Shown here piece by piece: positions 1 to 8,649 of a stretch of 64,000 bases of DNA; positions within the stretch are counted from its first letter, which is position 1; every line of letters begins with the position of its first letter. The position numbers were made by a program, and so were the translations under genes. The notes under the pieces were generated by a model. The model saw nothing but the letters and a program-made list of their open reading frames with translations, searched no databases and was not told where the DNA came from. This stretch comes from Moritella sp. F3 (GTDB lineage: Bacteria; Pseudomonadota; Gammaproteobacteria; Enterobacterales; Moritellaceae), in the NCBI RefSeq assembly GCF_015082335.1, contig NZ_BLRL01000002.1, positions 62,001-126,000 on the forward strand, given 5' to 3'.

Positions 1-627
1 AACCCCAGAGCGCACCAGAAAAGCACCAAACAGAATAAACATGAACACAAAGCTCCAACTGATACGTGAGATTGCGCCAAACATACCTTCTGAGCTATAA
101 AAGCTGCGATACAACAAGGTTTCTAAACTTAACCCAGGGAAATGGAACATACCGGGTACTAACTGACCCCACCACACCACATACGTTAATGAGATAACAA
201 TTAACACCGGAATAAACCAGCCAATCGTACGGCGGATCAATTCCAATACAATGATGATCGCCATAATTGAAAACACCCAATCACTGGTAATAAAACGTAC
301 ACCACGTTCATACAAGGCATCTTCAGCAAAAGGGATATACGCTAAACAAGCAAGTGCCGCGAAGGCGATTACAATATCAACACCGAGTGCTAACTTACTG
401 CTTTTTAGACTTCTATGCGCCGGATACCAAAGCGCACAAATAACAGAAAACCCAGCAAAGTGAGTAGCAGAAGCCCATAATTCAGGGATGGTAGCAAAGG
501 TATTAAACCAAATATGCAATAACGACAGCACCACACCACAGGCAGAAATAAACGCGGTTACCCAGGGAAAATCAGTGCGGGTGGCGGATTCAAATTGCTC
601 TAACTTTTCTTCGACTTGCTTGTCCAT
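1..627 (-). CDS. TRAP transporter fused permease (DctQM/4TM-12TM type), N-terminal part
   Basis: The gene runs off the left edge; 209 codons from the ATG at 627 are visible. The N-terminus is short, acidic and cytoplasmic (MDKQVEEKLEQF), followed by several hydrophobic membrane segments, an RRTIGWFIPVL stretch and the start of the large-subunit region (SFVFMFILFGAFL). This is the layout of the fused small and large membrane subunits that pair with TAXI binding proteins, driving solute uptake with the sodium gradient. It starts 67 bases after the TAXI gene on the same strand, so the two form one operon. The substrate cannot be told from sequence. Family call is confident; the C-terminal two thirds are outside the window. 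Confidence 0.88.
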   Translation of the reverse strand, partial: MDKQVEEKLEQFESATRTDFPWVTAFISACGVVLSLLHIWFNTFATIPELWASATHFAGFSVICALWYPAHRSLKSSKLALGVDIVIAFAALACLAYIPFAEDALYERGVRFITSDWVFSIMAIIIVLELIRRTIGWFIPVLIVISLTYVVWWGQLVPGMFHFPGLSLETLLYRSFYSSEGMFGAISRISWSFVFMFILFGAFLVRSGV

Positions 628-694
628 AACAAATTCCTTTTTGACTGCTACCATCGTGGTAGCAGTCCTTCTTATCAATACTTAACGTCGTCTG

Positions 695-1717
695 TTACAG
701 TGCGGTTGGTAATAACTCAGCAGGGATTGTTAAACCAATTTCTTGGTAATAACGTACAGCACCTGGGTGTAATGGTACTGGTAGACCTTTAATTGATTTT
801 TCTACCGCCATTGCTTTCGTGGCTTTATGGATGCTGTTTAAGAACGGTAGGTTTTCATATATATTTTTCGTTAATAGGTAAACATCTTCTTCAGACACAT
901 CATCACGTACCGCTAAAAAATTAGGCTGCGCAATCGTCGTTACTGCTTTGCTCTGACTTGGATACGTATTTGCTGGAATAGTGAATTTAGTCCATAGTGG
1001 ATATTCGCTGTTTGCTTGTTTGATTTGCTCATCTGTAAATTGTAATAAAGAGATGTCATCACCCATCGCAGCAAAAGCCCGCGTGATCGCACCAACTGGC
1101 ATACCAGCTGGAATATTCATCCCATCAATCGCGCCATTTTGCATCGCGTCAGTACTTGAGCTGTAACCTAAATAAGCCAAGTTAAAACTATTCGGATCAA
1201 CATTCACTCCGCTCATGATCTGGCGACCTGAATGTTCAGTACCCGAATTCTTCTTACCAATAGAAAACTTCTTACCTTTTAAATTACTTAAATCACTCAT
1301 AGTGCCCGTTTCAACTAACGAGCTACGCACAACAAAATGCTCTACGTTTTGCCACAGCATGCTCACCGAACGTAAGTCTTTCTGTGGACCACTTTGCTTA
1401 AACTGTCCTTCACCTTGCCAAGCCCATGCCCCATACAAACCTTGCAAAATGGCAAATTGCGCTTCATTGTCACTCAGTAATTTAATATTTTCACCCGAGC
1501 CAGCAGAGCTAATCGCCGCTAATGAAAATTTATATTTTGGCTCCAGTTTAATTTTACTTAATGTCGCCAGTGCAACACCCACAGGGTAATAAGTACCACC
1601 CGTCGATGCTGTTGCAAGAATATAACTGCGTTTCTCTTCAGCAACTGCAGATGTCGTAGCTAAACCAAGTATGACGCTTGATACTAATAATGATTTTTTT
1701 AACATTCCTTTAAACAT
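695..1717 (-). CDS. TAXI family TRAP transporter solute-binding protein
   Basis: 340 residues with a Sec signal peptide (positively charged start, hydrophobic core, AVA-EE cleavage near residue 26), so the mature protein is periplasmic. The family hallmark follows directly: LATASTGGTYYPVG near residue 34, then GSGENIKLL and the QFAILQG region. It should capture an organic anion and hand it to the fused permease encoded just downstream. A good AAGGAAAG ribosome site precedes the ATG. Upstream lies a near-consensus sigma-54 promoter, and the next gene up encodes a sigma-54 activator, so expression is probably substrate-induced. The ligand (glutamate, C4-dicarboxylate or other) is unknown. Confidence 0.93.
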   Translation of the reverse strand: MFKGMLKKSLLVSSVILGLATTSAVAEEKRSYILATASTGGTYYPVGVALATLSKIKLEPKYKFSLAAISSAGSGENIKLLSDNEAQFAILQGLYGAWAWQGEGQFKQSGPQKDLRSVSMLWQNVEHFVVRSSLVETGTMSDLSNLKGKKFSIGKKNSGTEHSGRQIMSGVNVDPNSFNLAYLGYSSSTDAMQNGAIDGMNIPAGMPVGAITRAFAAMGDDISLLQFTDEQIKQANSEYPLWTKFTIPANTYPSQSKAVTTIAQPNFLAVRDDVSEEDVYLLTKNIYENLPFLNSIHKATKAMAVEKSIKGLPVPLHPGAVRYYQEIGLTIPAELLPTAL

Positions 1718-1835
1718 GATCTTTCCTTGTTTTTATTGTTAACGTAAAGCGTGTTTTTACTATTAATTTCATTGTCTATTACTGAGCATTGATGAGTAAT
1801 AGACAATATTATTTCGTCCGTTATACATGACAGGT

Positions 1836-1851
1836 TGCAACAAGAATGCCA
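1836..1851 (-). promoter_or_regulatory. Sigma-54 (RpoN) promoter of the TAXI-TRAP operon
   Basis: On the minus strand the bases read TGGCATTCTTGTTGCA. The invariant GG (-24) and GC (-12) are separated by exactly 10 bases, as RpoN promoters require. The -12 element is about 120 bases upstream of the TAXI start codon, leaving a leader of roughly 108 bases. The neighbouring gene encodes an RpoN activator of the DctD/NtrC class, which supports the call. Confidence 0.85.
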
Positions 1852-2191
1852 TAAGTTAACTCATTGTTAAATATAACCTTAAAATAATTAACAACAATAA
1901 GTAAGCAAGATCATGCCGATAAGCAAGGTTTTGATAAGCAAGAAATAGCCCATCCGCGCATTAAGGGGGTAAACATCACATTAACAATATTAAAACATAA
2001 TTGATTGGTAATACGATGCTGGAATATCATCTAAAAAGATCAATAGCATATACTTAAGGGGTAATTTAAAACGAGTATGAACAATAGTGGGAGAAGTAGA
2101 TCGGTAGAATAAAGCAGTGGCAATAAGCAAGATCTTGCCACCTGAGTAAATAATGCAGTTAAATTGCATTCAATTACATTAAATCAAATAA
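1852..2191. promoter_or_regulatory. Presumed activator-binding region upstream of the sigma-54 promoter
   Basis: This non-coding stretch holds repeated AAGCAAG elements: at 1897-1909 (ATAAGTAAGCAAG), 1918-1927, 1933-1942 and 2122-2131. The last forms part of the perfect 12-bp palindrome GCAAGATCTTGC at 2127-2138, nested in a wider GTGGCAA/TTGCCAC inverted repeat (2117-2141). Such sites 60-300 bases upstream of an RpoN promoter suit an enhancer-binding protein. The 2117-2141 repeat lies 50-75 bases past the activator stop codon and could instead be a weak terminator, although no T-tract follows. Confidence 0.5.
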
Positions 2192-3541
2192 CTAAATATA
2201 GTCTGCGCGCTGCAGGTCATATTTTTGCATTTTCTGATTCAACGTCCGACGTGGTAAATCAAGCATATCCATGACTTCAATAATACTACCTTTATGCGTT
2301 CGCAAGGCTTCGTCAATTACCTTTCTCTCGAAGTTTTGCGTTTGCATTGCCAGTGACAGTTCACTAGAGCTGGTATCAACACTGACTATCGGCTTGGTCA
2401 CCAAAATATCAGCAACGGTTAACACCGCATCGAGGGCAAAACGCGTCGCCACATTAATTAACTCTCGCACATTACCTGGCCAGCCGTACGCCAATAACGT
2501 TTTTTCATCCATACCCGATAATGGCTTGGCATGCCTGTTAGCCAAATTAACGTAGTGCTCAAATAATAATAAAATATCTTCGCCACGTTCCCGCAGCGGC
2601 GGTAAATATAATTGGGCGACGTTCAAACGGTAGAATAAATCCTGGCGAAATGCGTCATTATCTTTCAAACTTTCTTTAGCAGCAGCAATAACCCGCACAT
2701 CTATCGCTATCGACTTGTTACCACCTACGCGTTCAATTAACTTCTCTTGTAAAATACGTAGCATCTTGATCTGCATATTAAGCGGCATACTTTCAATTTC
2801 ATCTAAAAACAGTGTGCCTTTATCTGCATATTCTAACTTACCAATACGTTTCTTAATTGCCCCAGTAAAAGCCCCTGCTTCATGACCGAATAGCTCACTT
2901 TCAAATAGTGCTTCAGGAATAGCTGCGCAATTTAACGCCACAAAATTACCTTTTGAGCGTGTACTTACTTTATGTAAGCAATCTGCAACCAACTCTTTAC
3001 CACAACCAGTATCACCATAGATAATGACATTGGTATCGATATTGGCGATTTTAACGAGCTGTTGACGTAACTCAACCATACCAGGACTCGAACCAATCAG
3101 GATTTGGTCTAGCCCTTGTGCCTGCTGTAAATATTCCTCACGCTTATTGGCTCCAAGTTGTAACTGTCTTTTCTCAATTGCACAACCAACGGTTTCAATT
3201 AATTTATCTGGATCAAAAGGTTTCTCTAAGAAATCAAATGCACCGTCTCGCAATGCATTAACGGCCATATTAATATCCCCATGGCCTGTCATCAGAATAA
3301 TCGGCATTTCAGGATTGTTAGCTAATAGCTGTGGTAACAGCGCTAAACCGGAGATATCAGGTAAGCGCACATCAGAAATAACAATGCCTGGAAAAGCTGC
3401 TGGAATACTGTTTAATGCCGAATCACCATCTGCACATTCAATAACATCATAACCCGCTAGCTGAAGTCGCTGACTAATCGCCAAGCGCACAATCTCGTCG
3501 TCTTCAATGAGTGCGACTTGAATAACTGATTGTTGCGGCAT
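2192..3541 (-). CDS. Sigma-54-dependent response regulator (DctD/NtrC-like)
   Basis: 449 residues from the ATG at 3541; an upstream in-frame GTG at 3550 is less likely, because GTGGA there serves as ribosome site. Domains in order: receiver (residues 5-120; acidic pocket EDD 13-15, phospho-acceptor D57 in SDVRLPD, conserved K in EKPFD), AAA+ sigma-54 interaction domain (Walker A GDTGCGKE, the sigma-54 contact loop GAFTGA, LFLDEIE), and a Fis-type HTH at the C-terminus (LPRRTLNQKMQKY). When phosphorylated it should open RpoN promoters by ATP hydrolysis. The likely target is the adjacent TRAP operon. No partner histidine kinase is encoded in the window, which is unusual for this class. Confidence 0.93.
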   Translation of the reverse strand: MPQQSVIQVALIEDDEIVRLAISQRLQLAGYDVIECADGDSALNSIPAAFPGIVISDVRLPDISGLALLPQLLANNPEMPIILMTGHGDINMAVNALRDGAFDFLEKPFDPDKLIETVGCAIEKRQLQLGANKREEYLQQAQGLDQILIGSSPGMVELRQQLVKIANIDTNVIIYGDTGCGKELVADCLHKVSTRSKGNFVALNCAAIPEALFESELFGHEAGAFTGAIKKRIGKLEYADKGTLFLDEIESMPLNMQIKMLRILQEKLIERVGGNKSIAIDVRVIAAAKESLKDNDAFRQDLFYRLNVAQLYLPPLRERGEDILLLFEHYVNLANRHAKPLSGMDEKTLLAYGWPGNVRELINVATRFALDAVLTVADILVTKPIVSVDTSSSELSLAMQTQNFERKVIDEALRTHKGSIIEVMDMLDLPRRTLNQKMQKYDLQRADYI

Positions 3542-3771
3542 AATTTCCACGTCCTGTGTTGTATAAATAATGCTGACAGGGTAAGAAATACCACGGCGAT
3601 TGGAAAGGAGCTAGCTCGCAAATAACGACATAACAGATCCACAGTGGATAGATCCAACACTATCTCTGATAATCAGCACTGTTACCGTCACTAGCACTAC
3701 CAATTATCAGCCAATTATTTATACTGGCAGTATGATGTTTACAGAAAAATAGAAAGCCAATAGGAATTGAA

Positions 3772-4122
3772 ATGACGACTGTGATGTACGGTATTAAAAA
3801 TTGCGACACCATTAAGAAAGCGAAAAAATGGTTAGAAGCAAACGAACTTGAATTTACATTTCACGATCACCGCGTTAATGGTTTAGATAAAGCACAACTG
3901 ATCACTTGGTGTGAAACACTGGGTTGGGAACAAGTCGTGAATAAACGTGGTACCACGTACCGTCAATTAAGCGATGAGCAAAAAGCAGCGCTAACTGAAG
4001 CGACTGCTATTGAATTGCTAATCGAACAGCCTGCAATGATCAAACGTCCGATTCTTGATGTAGACGGAAAGCTAACATTAGGCTTTAAAGCCGACAGTTA
4101 TGCGGCCCTCTTTTCAAAGTAA
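3772..4122 (+). CDS. yffB: ArsC/Spx-family reductase YffB
   Basis: 116 residues, a complete thioredoxin-fold ArsC-family protein. It begins MTTVMYGIKNCDTIKKAKKW; the single N-terminal Cys (C11) in NCDT matches the YffB branch rather than the CxxC of Spx. The RPILDVDGKLTLGF segment near the C-terminus is also typical. YffB proteins are glutathione-dependent thiol reductases of unclear substrate and usually sit just upstream of dapE, as here (97-base gap, same strand). The family call is firm; the cellular role is not known. Confidence 0.88.
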   Translation: MTTVMYGIKNCDTIKKAKKWLEANELEFTFHDHRVNGLDKAQLITWCETLGWEQVVNKRGTTYRQLSDEQKAALTEATAIELLIEQPAMIKRPILDVDGKLTLGFKADSYAALFSK

Positions 4123-4219
4123 AGAGTCAACATAAGCACTCTAAATAACACCCAATACTTAAAGCACTGGCTTTTCACATAAGCCAGTGCTCACAATATG
4201 CTGTAAAAAGGAATTACTC

Positions 4220-5356
4220 ATGTCAGACAGTTTAGTACTACAACTTGCCAAAGACCTACTTAGCCGTAAATCAGTAACACCCGAAGATGCTGGTTGTCAG
4301 CAAATGATGATCAAACGTCTTGAAGAACTGGGGTTTACTATCGAAACCATGGTATTTGAAGACACCACTAACCTTTGGGCTCGTCGTGGTACCACTGCAC
4401 CGGTATTTTGTTTTGCAGGGCATACCGATGTTGTCCCTGTAGGTAAAATTGAAGATTGGGATACAGACCCATTTGTACCTACGGTTATCGATGGTTACTT
4501 ACACGGCCGCGGCGCCGCTGACATGAAAGGTTCAATTGCCTCTTTCTTAGTGGCTGTTGAAAACTTCATTAAAGCGCATCCTGATCATCAAGGTTCGGTT
4601 GCCCTACTTATCACCAGTGACGAAGAAGGCCCGTTCATCAACGGCACAACCCGTGTCATTGATACCCTTGAAGCACGTAACGAAAAAATCGATTGGTGTA
4701 TTGTTGGCGAACCATCAAGCACGAATAAAGTCGGTGATATCGTTAAGAATGGTCGTCGTGGTTCACTTACTGGCGATATCGTGGTTAAAGGTATTCAAGG
4801 TCACGTGGCTTACCCACACCTTGCTGAAAACCCAATTCACAAGCTAGCACCAGCCTTGTCTGAACTTAGCCAGGTAGTATGGGACCAAGGTAATGACTAC
4901 TTCCCTGCAACAACGCTACAAATCACCGATATCCGCAGTGGCGCAGGTGCAAGCAACATAGTACCAGGTGACGCTACATGTCAGTTCAATCTGCGTTATT
5001 CAACAGAGCTAACAGCGGATTTAATCAAATACCGTATTGAAGGCATCTTTGAAAAGCACGGCTTAAACTACGAAATAAGCTGGATCCACAGCGGCCAACC
5101 TTTCCTTACTGAACCAGGTAACTTGCTAAACGCCATCACCGATTCAATTGAAAGTGTGTGCGGTTACCCGTCAGAATTGTCTACTTCAGGTGGTACATCA
5201 GATGGTCGTTTCATCGCACCGACTGGCGCACAGGTAGTCGAATTAGGGCCTGTAAACGCGACAATTCATAAAGTGAATGAATGCGTGAAGATCTCGGACA
5301 TTGAGCAGTTAGCTGACATTTACGAGCAAACGCTTATTAAGCTGTTAGCTAAGTAG
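4220..5356 (+). CDS. dapE: Succinyl-diaminopimelate desuccinylase
   Basis: 378 residues from the ATG at 4220, chosen over an upstream start at 4187 because AAAAAGGA lies just ahead and [14 protein letters not shown] aligns with the family start. M20 peptidase fold with two metal ions: H68 and D70 in [12 protein letters not shown], the aspartate of GRGAADMKG, the glutamates of TSDEEGP, and the C-terminal histidine in NATIHKVNE. It hydrolyses N-succinyl-LL-diaminopimelate to LL-DAP and succinate in lysine and peptidoglycan synthesis. Full length and intact. It is probably co-transcribed with yffB and ends at a strong hairpin. Confidence 0.97.
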   Translation: MSDSLVLQLAKDLLSRKSVTPEDAGCQQMMIKRLEELGFTIETMVFEDTTNLWARRGTTAPVFCFAGHTDVVPVGKIEDWDTDPFVPTVIDGYLHGRGAADMKGSIASFLVAVENFIKAHPDHQGSVALLITSDEEGPFINGTTRVIDTLEARNEKIDWCIVGEPSSTNKVGDIVKNGRRGSLTGDIVVKGIQGHVAYPHLAENPIHKLAPALSELSQVVWDQGNDYFPATTLQITDIRSGAGASNIVPGDATCQFNLRYSTELTADLIKYRIEGIFEKHGLNYEISWIHSGQPFLTEPGNLLNAITDSIESVCGYPSELSTSGGTSDGRFIAPTGAQVVELGPVNATIHKVNECVKISDIEQLADIYEQTLIKLLAK

Positions 5357-5399
5357 CGTATAAACATATTAGCTAAATAGTGAGCTAACATTATGCATA

Positions 5400-5435
5400 A
5401 ATGGCTTGGACTGACTCAGTTCAAGCCATTTTTAT
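5400..5435 (+). terminator. Rho-independent terminator of yffB-dapE
   Basis: AATGGCTTG (5400-5408) pairs with CAAGCCATT (5422-5430), and the inner ACTGA/TCAGT continues the stem almost to the loop. A T-rich tract (TTTTTATT) follows at once. It lies about 45 bases past the dapE stop. Confidence 0.9.
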
Positions 5436-5786
5436 TACCCTGCTAAAAATCACAAATACCCCATAATAAGCTAACTTATCTCCCTGCCGCGATATATAAA
5501 ACCGATAACCCCATCACATTCCATAACAAATTTTATAATTTATTAACAAACAGTAAAAAACTAATATTTACAATGCATTAACATATCTAACATAGCTGTT
5601 TATAGAATTTTATAGCCATCAACACGTGCTCATTACACTGCCGATTAATTGACTTTAATCAATGTCTGCCTTATTGTTTATGCAGTTGCATAGTTTTGCA
5701 AAACACCTATTTTTTTAATGACAAGTTTTTAATGACTCGTTGTTAATGACATGTTTGTTAAACATGATTTCATAAAAGGAAGTTGT
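5436..5786 (+). promoter_or_regulatory. AT-rich leader of ctlX with 14-bp tandem repeats
   Basis: No gene is seen here. Three copies of a 14-bp unit sharing TTAATGAC start at 5715, 5729 and 5743, just upstream of the gene. They abut a perfect inverted repeat, CATGTTT-gtt-AAACATG (5750-5766), close to the ribosome site. The repeats may bind a regulator or be a by-product of slippage. No arginine-repressor box could be recognised. Confidence 0.5.
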
Positions 5787-6731
5787 ATGGCTTTAATCCA
5801 AGCGCCAAATTCAGTTGTAATGGTTCGACCGTGGAAATTTTTCTCGAATCCAGAAACTGCAGTTGATAATGCTTTTCAAAAAACCGGCCTCGATGAGCAA
5901 GACTCACTTGAGTTAGATCGCACAGGCATATCACTACAAGCAAAAAATGAATTTGACATCGTGGTCGCAGGATTAAACGAACACGGCATCAACGTCCACG
6001 TATTTGATGACTTTGGGGAAAAAGAAACCCCAGATTCAGTATTCCCAAACAACTGGTTTTCAACCCACAGTGGTGGCCATGTTGCGTTGTACCCAATGTA
6101 TTCACAAAATCGCCGACGTGAACGCCGCAGTGACATTATTGAAATGTTAAAAGCCAATTATCGCGTGCAAGATGTTATCGACTTCTCTGGTTTAGAGTGG
6201 GATGAACTGTTTCTTGAAGGCACTGGCGCAATGGTATTAGATAACGTAAACCGTATCGCTTATACCGCTAAATCAAACCGTTCTAGCGAAGTTATTCTGG
6301 AACGTTTCTGCGCTATCTTCCAATACGAACCAATGGCGTTTGAAACTGCAGATGCATCTGGCACCGCGATTTATCACACCAATGTGATGATGTGTGTCGC
6401 CTCTAAATACGCGCTTATTTGCCTGGACATGATCCCAAATGAAGCTCGTCGCGCTGCCGTTCGCCAACGTTTAGAAGAATCAGATATCGAAGTCATTGAA
6501 CTGAGTTTCGACCAAATTGATAACTTTGCCGGTAACGCAATTGAGTTAACAGGTAAGGGCAAAAGCCACTTGGTGATGTCACAACGTGCGAAAGACGCAT
6601 TAACACCTGACCAAGTAGAGCGTATTGAACGACATTCAACAATCTTAGGCTTTAGTGTACCGACTATCGAACTAGCTGGCGGTTCTATCCGCTGCATGAT
6701 CGCCGGCATCCATCTCAGCCCAAGAACCTAA
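5787..6731 (+). CDS. ctlX: Citrulline hydrolase CtlX (arginine deiminase superfamily)
   Basis: 314 residues from the ATG at 5787 (AAAAGGAAG just upstream); an in-frame start at 5751 lies in the repeat-rich leader and is not favoured. Pentein fold: QAPNSVVMVRPWKF at the start, SVFPNNWFSTH near residue 85, LEGTGAMVLD near 145, IYHTNVMM near 190 and a catalytic Cys in GGSIRCMIAG near the end. CtlX, characterised in Francisella, hydrolyses citrulline to ornithine, ammonia and CO2. In this copy the usual RD and EGGD guanidine-binding motifs are replaced by PNN and EGTG, consistent with a ureido substrate. Downstream genes could supply citrulline and consume ornithine. Confidence 0.85.
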   Translation: MALIQAPNSVVMVRPWKFFSNPETAVDNAFQKTGLDEQDSLELDRTGISLQAKNEFDIVVAGLNEHGINVHVFDDFGEKETPDSVFPNNWFSTHSGGHVALYPMYSQNRRRERRSDIIEMLKANYRVQDVIDFSGLEWDELFLEGTGAMVLDNVNRIAYTAKSNRSSEVILERFCAIFQYEPMAFETADASGTAIYHTNVMMCVASKYALICLDMIPNEARRAAVRQRLEESDIEVIELSFDQIDNFAGNAIELTGKGKSHLVMSQRAKDALTPDQVERIERHSTILGFSVPTIELAGGSIRCMIAGIHLSPRT

Positions 6732-6740
6732 TTTAGACCT

Positions 6741-6779
6741 GAATGCGCCTCGTTTATTCAATCGAGATTGTGCGTATTC
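6741..6779 (+). promoter_or_regulatory. Intercistronic hairpin between ctlX and the guanidine hydrolase gene
   Basis: GAATGCGC (6741-6748) pairs with GCGTATTC (6772-6779) with one G.T pair; an inner CTCG/CGAG can pair further. No T-tract follows, so it is more likely an RNA-processing or stability element than a terminator. Confidence 0.4.
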
Positions 6780-6831
6780 AGCCAGTAATAATTTTAATTA
6801 AAAGATAAGACTTATGGAAAAGGAAAAGGTT

Positions 6832-7683
6832 ATGGAAACCAGTTATGTAAAATCAGCGACAGGCGAATTGAAACAAGTATTGCTTTGCTCTCCAACGTAC
6901 CTCAATCTTTCACCAATTAACAAAATTGCAGAAGATTGGTTAGAGAAAGGCGAGCAAATCGATCAACAAAAATGCCTAAGCGAGCACCAACAGCTGATTG
7001 ATATCTATGAGCAAAACGGCATTAATGTTGAAGTGCTTGCACCGACTGAACATTTATCAAGCCAAGTATTTGCCCGTGACTTTGGTTTCAACATCAAAGA
7101 AGGTTATGTACTTGGCCGCTTTAAAGAAGAAGTACGTCACGCAGAAAGCCTACTTTATGCAGAAAAATTAGCAGAGCTCGGTGTGCCAATCATCGCGACT
7201 TGTCATGAAGGTGTATTAGAAGGCGGTGACTTCTGGCAGTTGGATGAAAAAACGCTAGCCATTGGTACGCTACAACGTTCTGATGAAAAAGGCATCCAAA
7301 GTATCCGTGAACAGCTTGAACCACTAGGCTACACCATCATTTCGGTTAACTCGAAACCAGAATACCTACACCTTGATATGATCTTTAATATCGTTGGTGA
7401 AAAGACAGCCGTAACGTATTACGACGGTTTACCAGCAGAATTCCAAGCTTACCTTGATGAAGCCGGTTACGACTTAATTAAGATTGAAGAAGCAGGCGTA
7501 TTTAAGCACTTCTGTAACCTGCAAGCTCTGGGTAACAAACGTATCATCTCGTTAAGCGCTAATACCAAAGTAAACGCGCAATTACGTGAACGCGGTTTCA
7601 CGGTATTTGAGTTGCATTCGACGGAAATTTTGAAGACAGGCGGTGGTCCACACTGCATGACGTTCCCACTAGAACGTCATTAA
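6832..7683 (+). CDS. Arginine deiminase/dimethylarginine dimethylaminohydrolase-like amidinohydrolase
   Basis: 283 residues from the ATG at 6832, preferred because AGGAAAAGG precedes it; an in-frame ATG at 6814 is possible. It keeps the full guanidine-modifying signature: ARD near 81-83, LEGGD near 133, the LHLD histidine near 182 and the nucleophilic Cys in GGGPHCMTFPL near 276. It should therefore act on arginine or a methylarginine to give citrulline. Length and single-domain layout resemble dimethylargininases more than the roughly 410-residue bacterial arginine deiminase ArcA. It sits about 100 bases after ctlX, so the pair could convert guanidino compounds to ornithine. Which substrate is used is not decidable here. 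Confidence 0.82.
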   Translation: METSYVKSATGELKQVLLCSPTYLNLSPINKIAEDWLEKGEQIDQQKCLSEHQQLIDIYEQNGINVEVLAPTEHLSSQVFARDFGFNIKEGYVLGRFKEEVRHAESLLYAEKLAELGVPIIATCHEGVLEGGDFWQLDEKTLAIGTLQRSDEKGIQSIREQLEPLGYTIISVNSKPEYLHLDMIFNIVGEKTAVTYYDGLPAEFQAYLDEAGYDLIKIEEAGVFKHFCNLQALGNKRIISLSANTKVNAQLRERGFTVFELHSTEILKTGGGPHCMTFPLERH

Positions 7684-7753
7684 ACAGTAATACGACAGTG
7701 TGTATGTTTATACTATTTATGAGTGCTAGATCTAATTCTTTTTACAGAACCGG

Positions 7754-8374
7754 TTAGATATTATCTAACGAAATAGATAGGATAGCAGACGCACTGTCGA
7801 TACCGATATTGACCAGTTCATTATCTTTGAATTTGTAGGCAGCCATGCTGCCCTCTAGCCATAAACCATCAATCAAAGCATTGATTTTAATCGCTAGAAT
7901 CTCACATTCATGATGATCAACTTTGATATTATCGGTGGCTAATGCAGCACTAATCAACGGCGCTAATATCTTCGTTGTTTTAGCATATTCATTAGTTCGA
8001 ATAGCGGCCATTTCAGGGTCGATGTAAGTCATCGGCAAGAAGTTAGCCCATAACAACACGGTACGTGGTGACACAATTGGCGCTGATAACGTCGCTTGTA
8101 TAAAGTGCTGTAATCGTGTCTTGGCGCACACGTCCTGGTCGTTAATTTCGACACGGGCGTTAACGTACATGATCTCGAGCAATGCCGAATACGCGGCGCG
8201 TAGCATCTCGTCTTTACCTGAAAAGTAAAAACGGATCAGACCGTTGGTGACATTGGCATATTCAGCCACATTACGTACTGTGGTTTTTTGTAAACCTTCG
8301 TTAGCAATGCAATCTAATGTGGCATTGATTAACTCTTGTTTACGGTTTTTACCTTTAGTTCCTTTGGCTGGCAT
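7754..8374 (-). CDS. TetR/AcrR family regulator (BetI-like)
   Basis: 206 residues. The N-terminal HTH is clear (KQELINATLDCIANEGLQKTTVRNVAEYANVTNGLIRFYFSGKDEML), with the GLIRFYF recognition-helix region typical of the BetI branch. The C-terminal part (TRLQHFIQATLSAP, LWANFLPMTYIDPEMAAI, DGLWLEG) also resembles BetI-type ligand-binding domains. It is convergent with the guanidine hydrolase gene and divergent from ornithine cyclodeaminase across a 275-base gap containing three phased repeats and a palindrome, so it probably controls this locus. The ligand may be an amino acid or pathway intermediate. The ribosome site is weak; MPAKGTKGK is the most natural start. Confidence 0.88.
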   Translation of the reverse strand: MPAKGTKGKNRKQELINATLDCIANEGLQKTTVRNVAEYANVTNGLIRFYFSGKDEMLRAAYSALLEIMYVNARVEINDQDVCAKTRLQHFIQATLSAPIVSPRTVLLWANFLPMTYIDPEMAAIRTNEYAKTTKILAPLISAALATDNIKVDHHECEILAIKINALIDGLWLEGSMAAYKFKDNELVNIGIDSASAILSISLDNI

Positions 8375-8471
8375 AGGCAGGTATTTAATCCGTATTTAAG
8401 TATAAGGTGAGTCTAATAGACGAAAATTAATCATACCCCGAGGGCGTGATGCTGGCAATTTAATAAGCTTA

Positions 8472-8540
8472 AACCGATACATATAACACTTAAATCGGTA
8501 TAAATAACATTTTAACGGATACACATAACAAGTGTGTATC
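8472..8540. promoter_or_regulatory. Phased direct repeats and palindrome, candidate TetR operator
   Basis: Three similar 16-bp elements (AACCGATACATATAAC, AATCGGTATAAATAAC, AACGGATACACATAAC) start at 8472, 8493 and 8514, exactly 21 bp or two helical turns apart. The last overlaps a perfect inverted repeat GATACACA (8518-8525)/TGTGTATC (8533-8540). The region separates the divergent TetR and cyclodeaminase genes, so it is the likely operator and promoter region for both. Confidence 0.65.
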
Positions 8541-8649
8541 TCAACATTAAACGTATTAGATAAACCACTCATTGATTTTTATAATCATGATTGTAATGGA
8601 AAAATTCGATTTTTCTCTTCTACCTTAGACGGAATTTAAAAGGATCATC

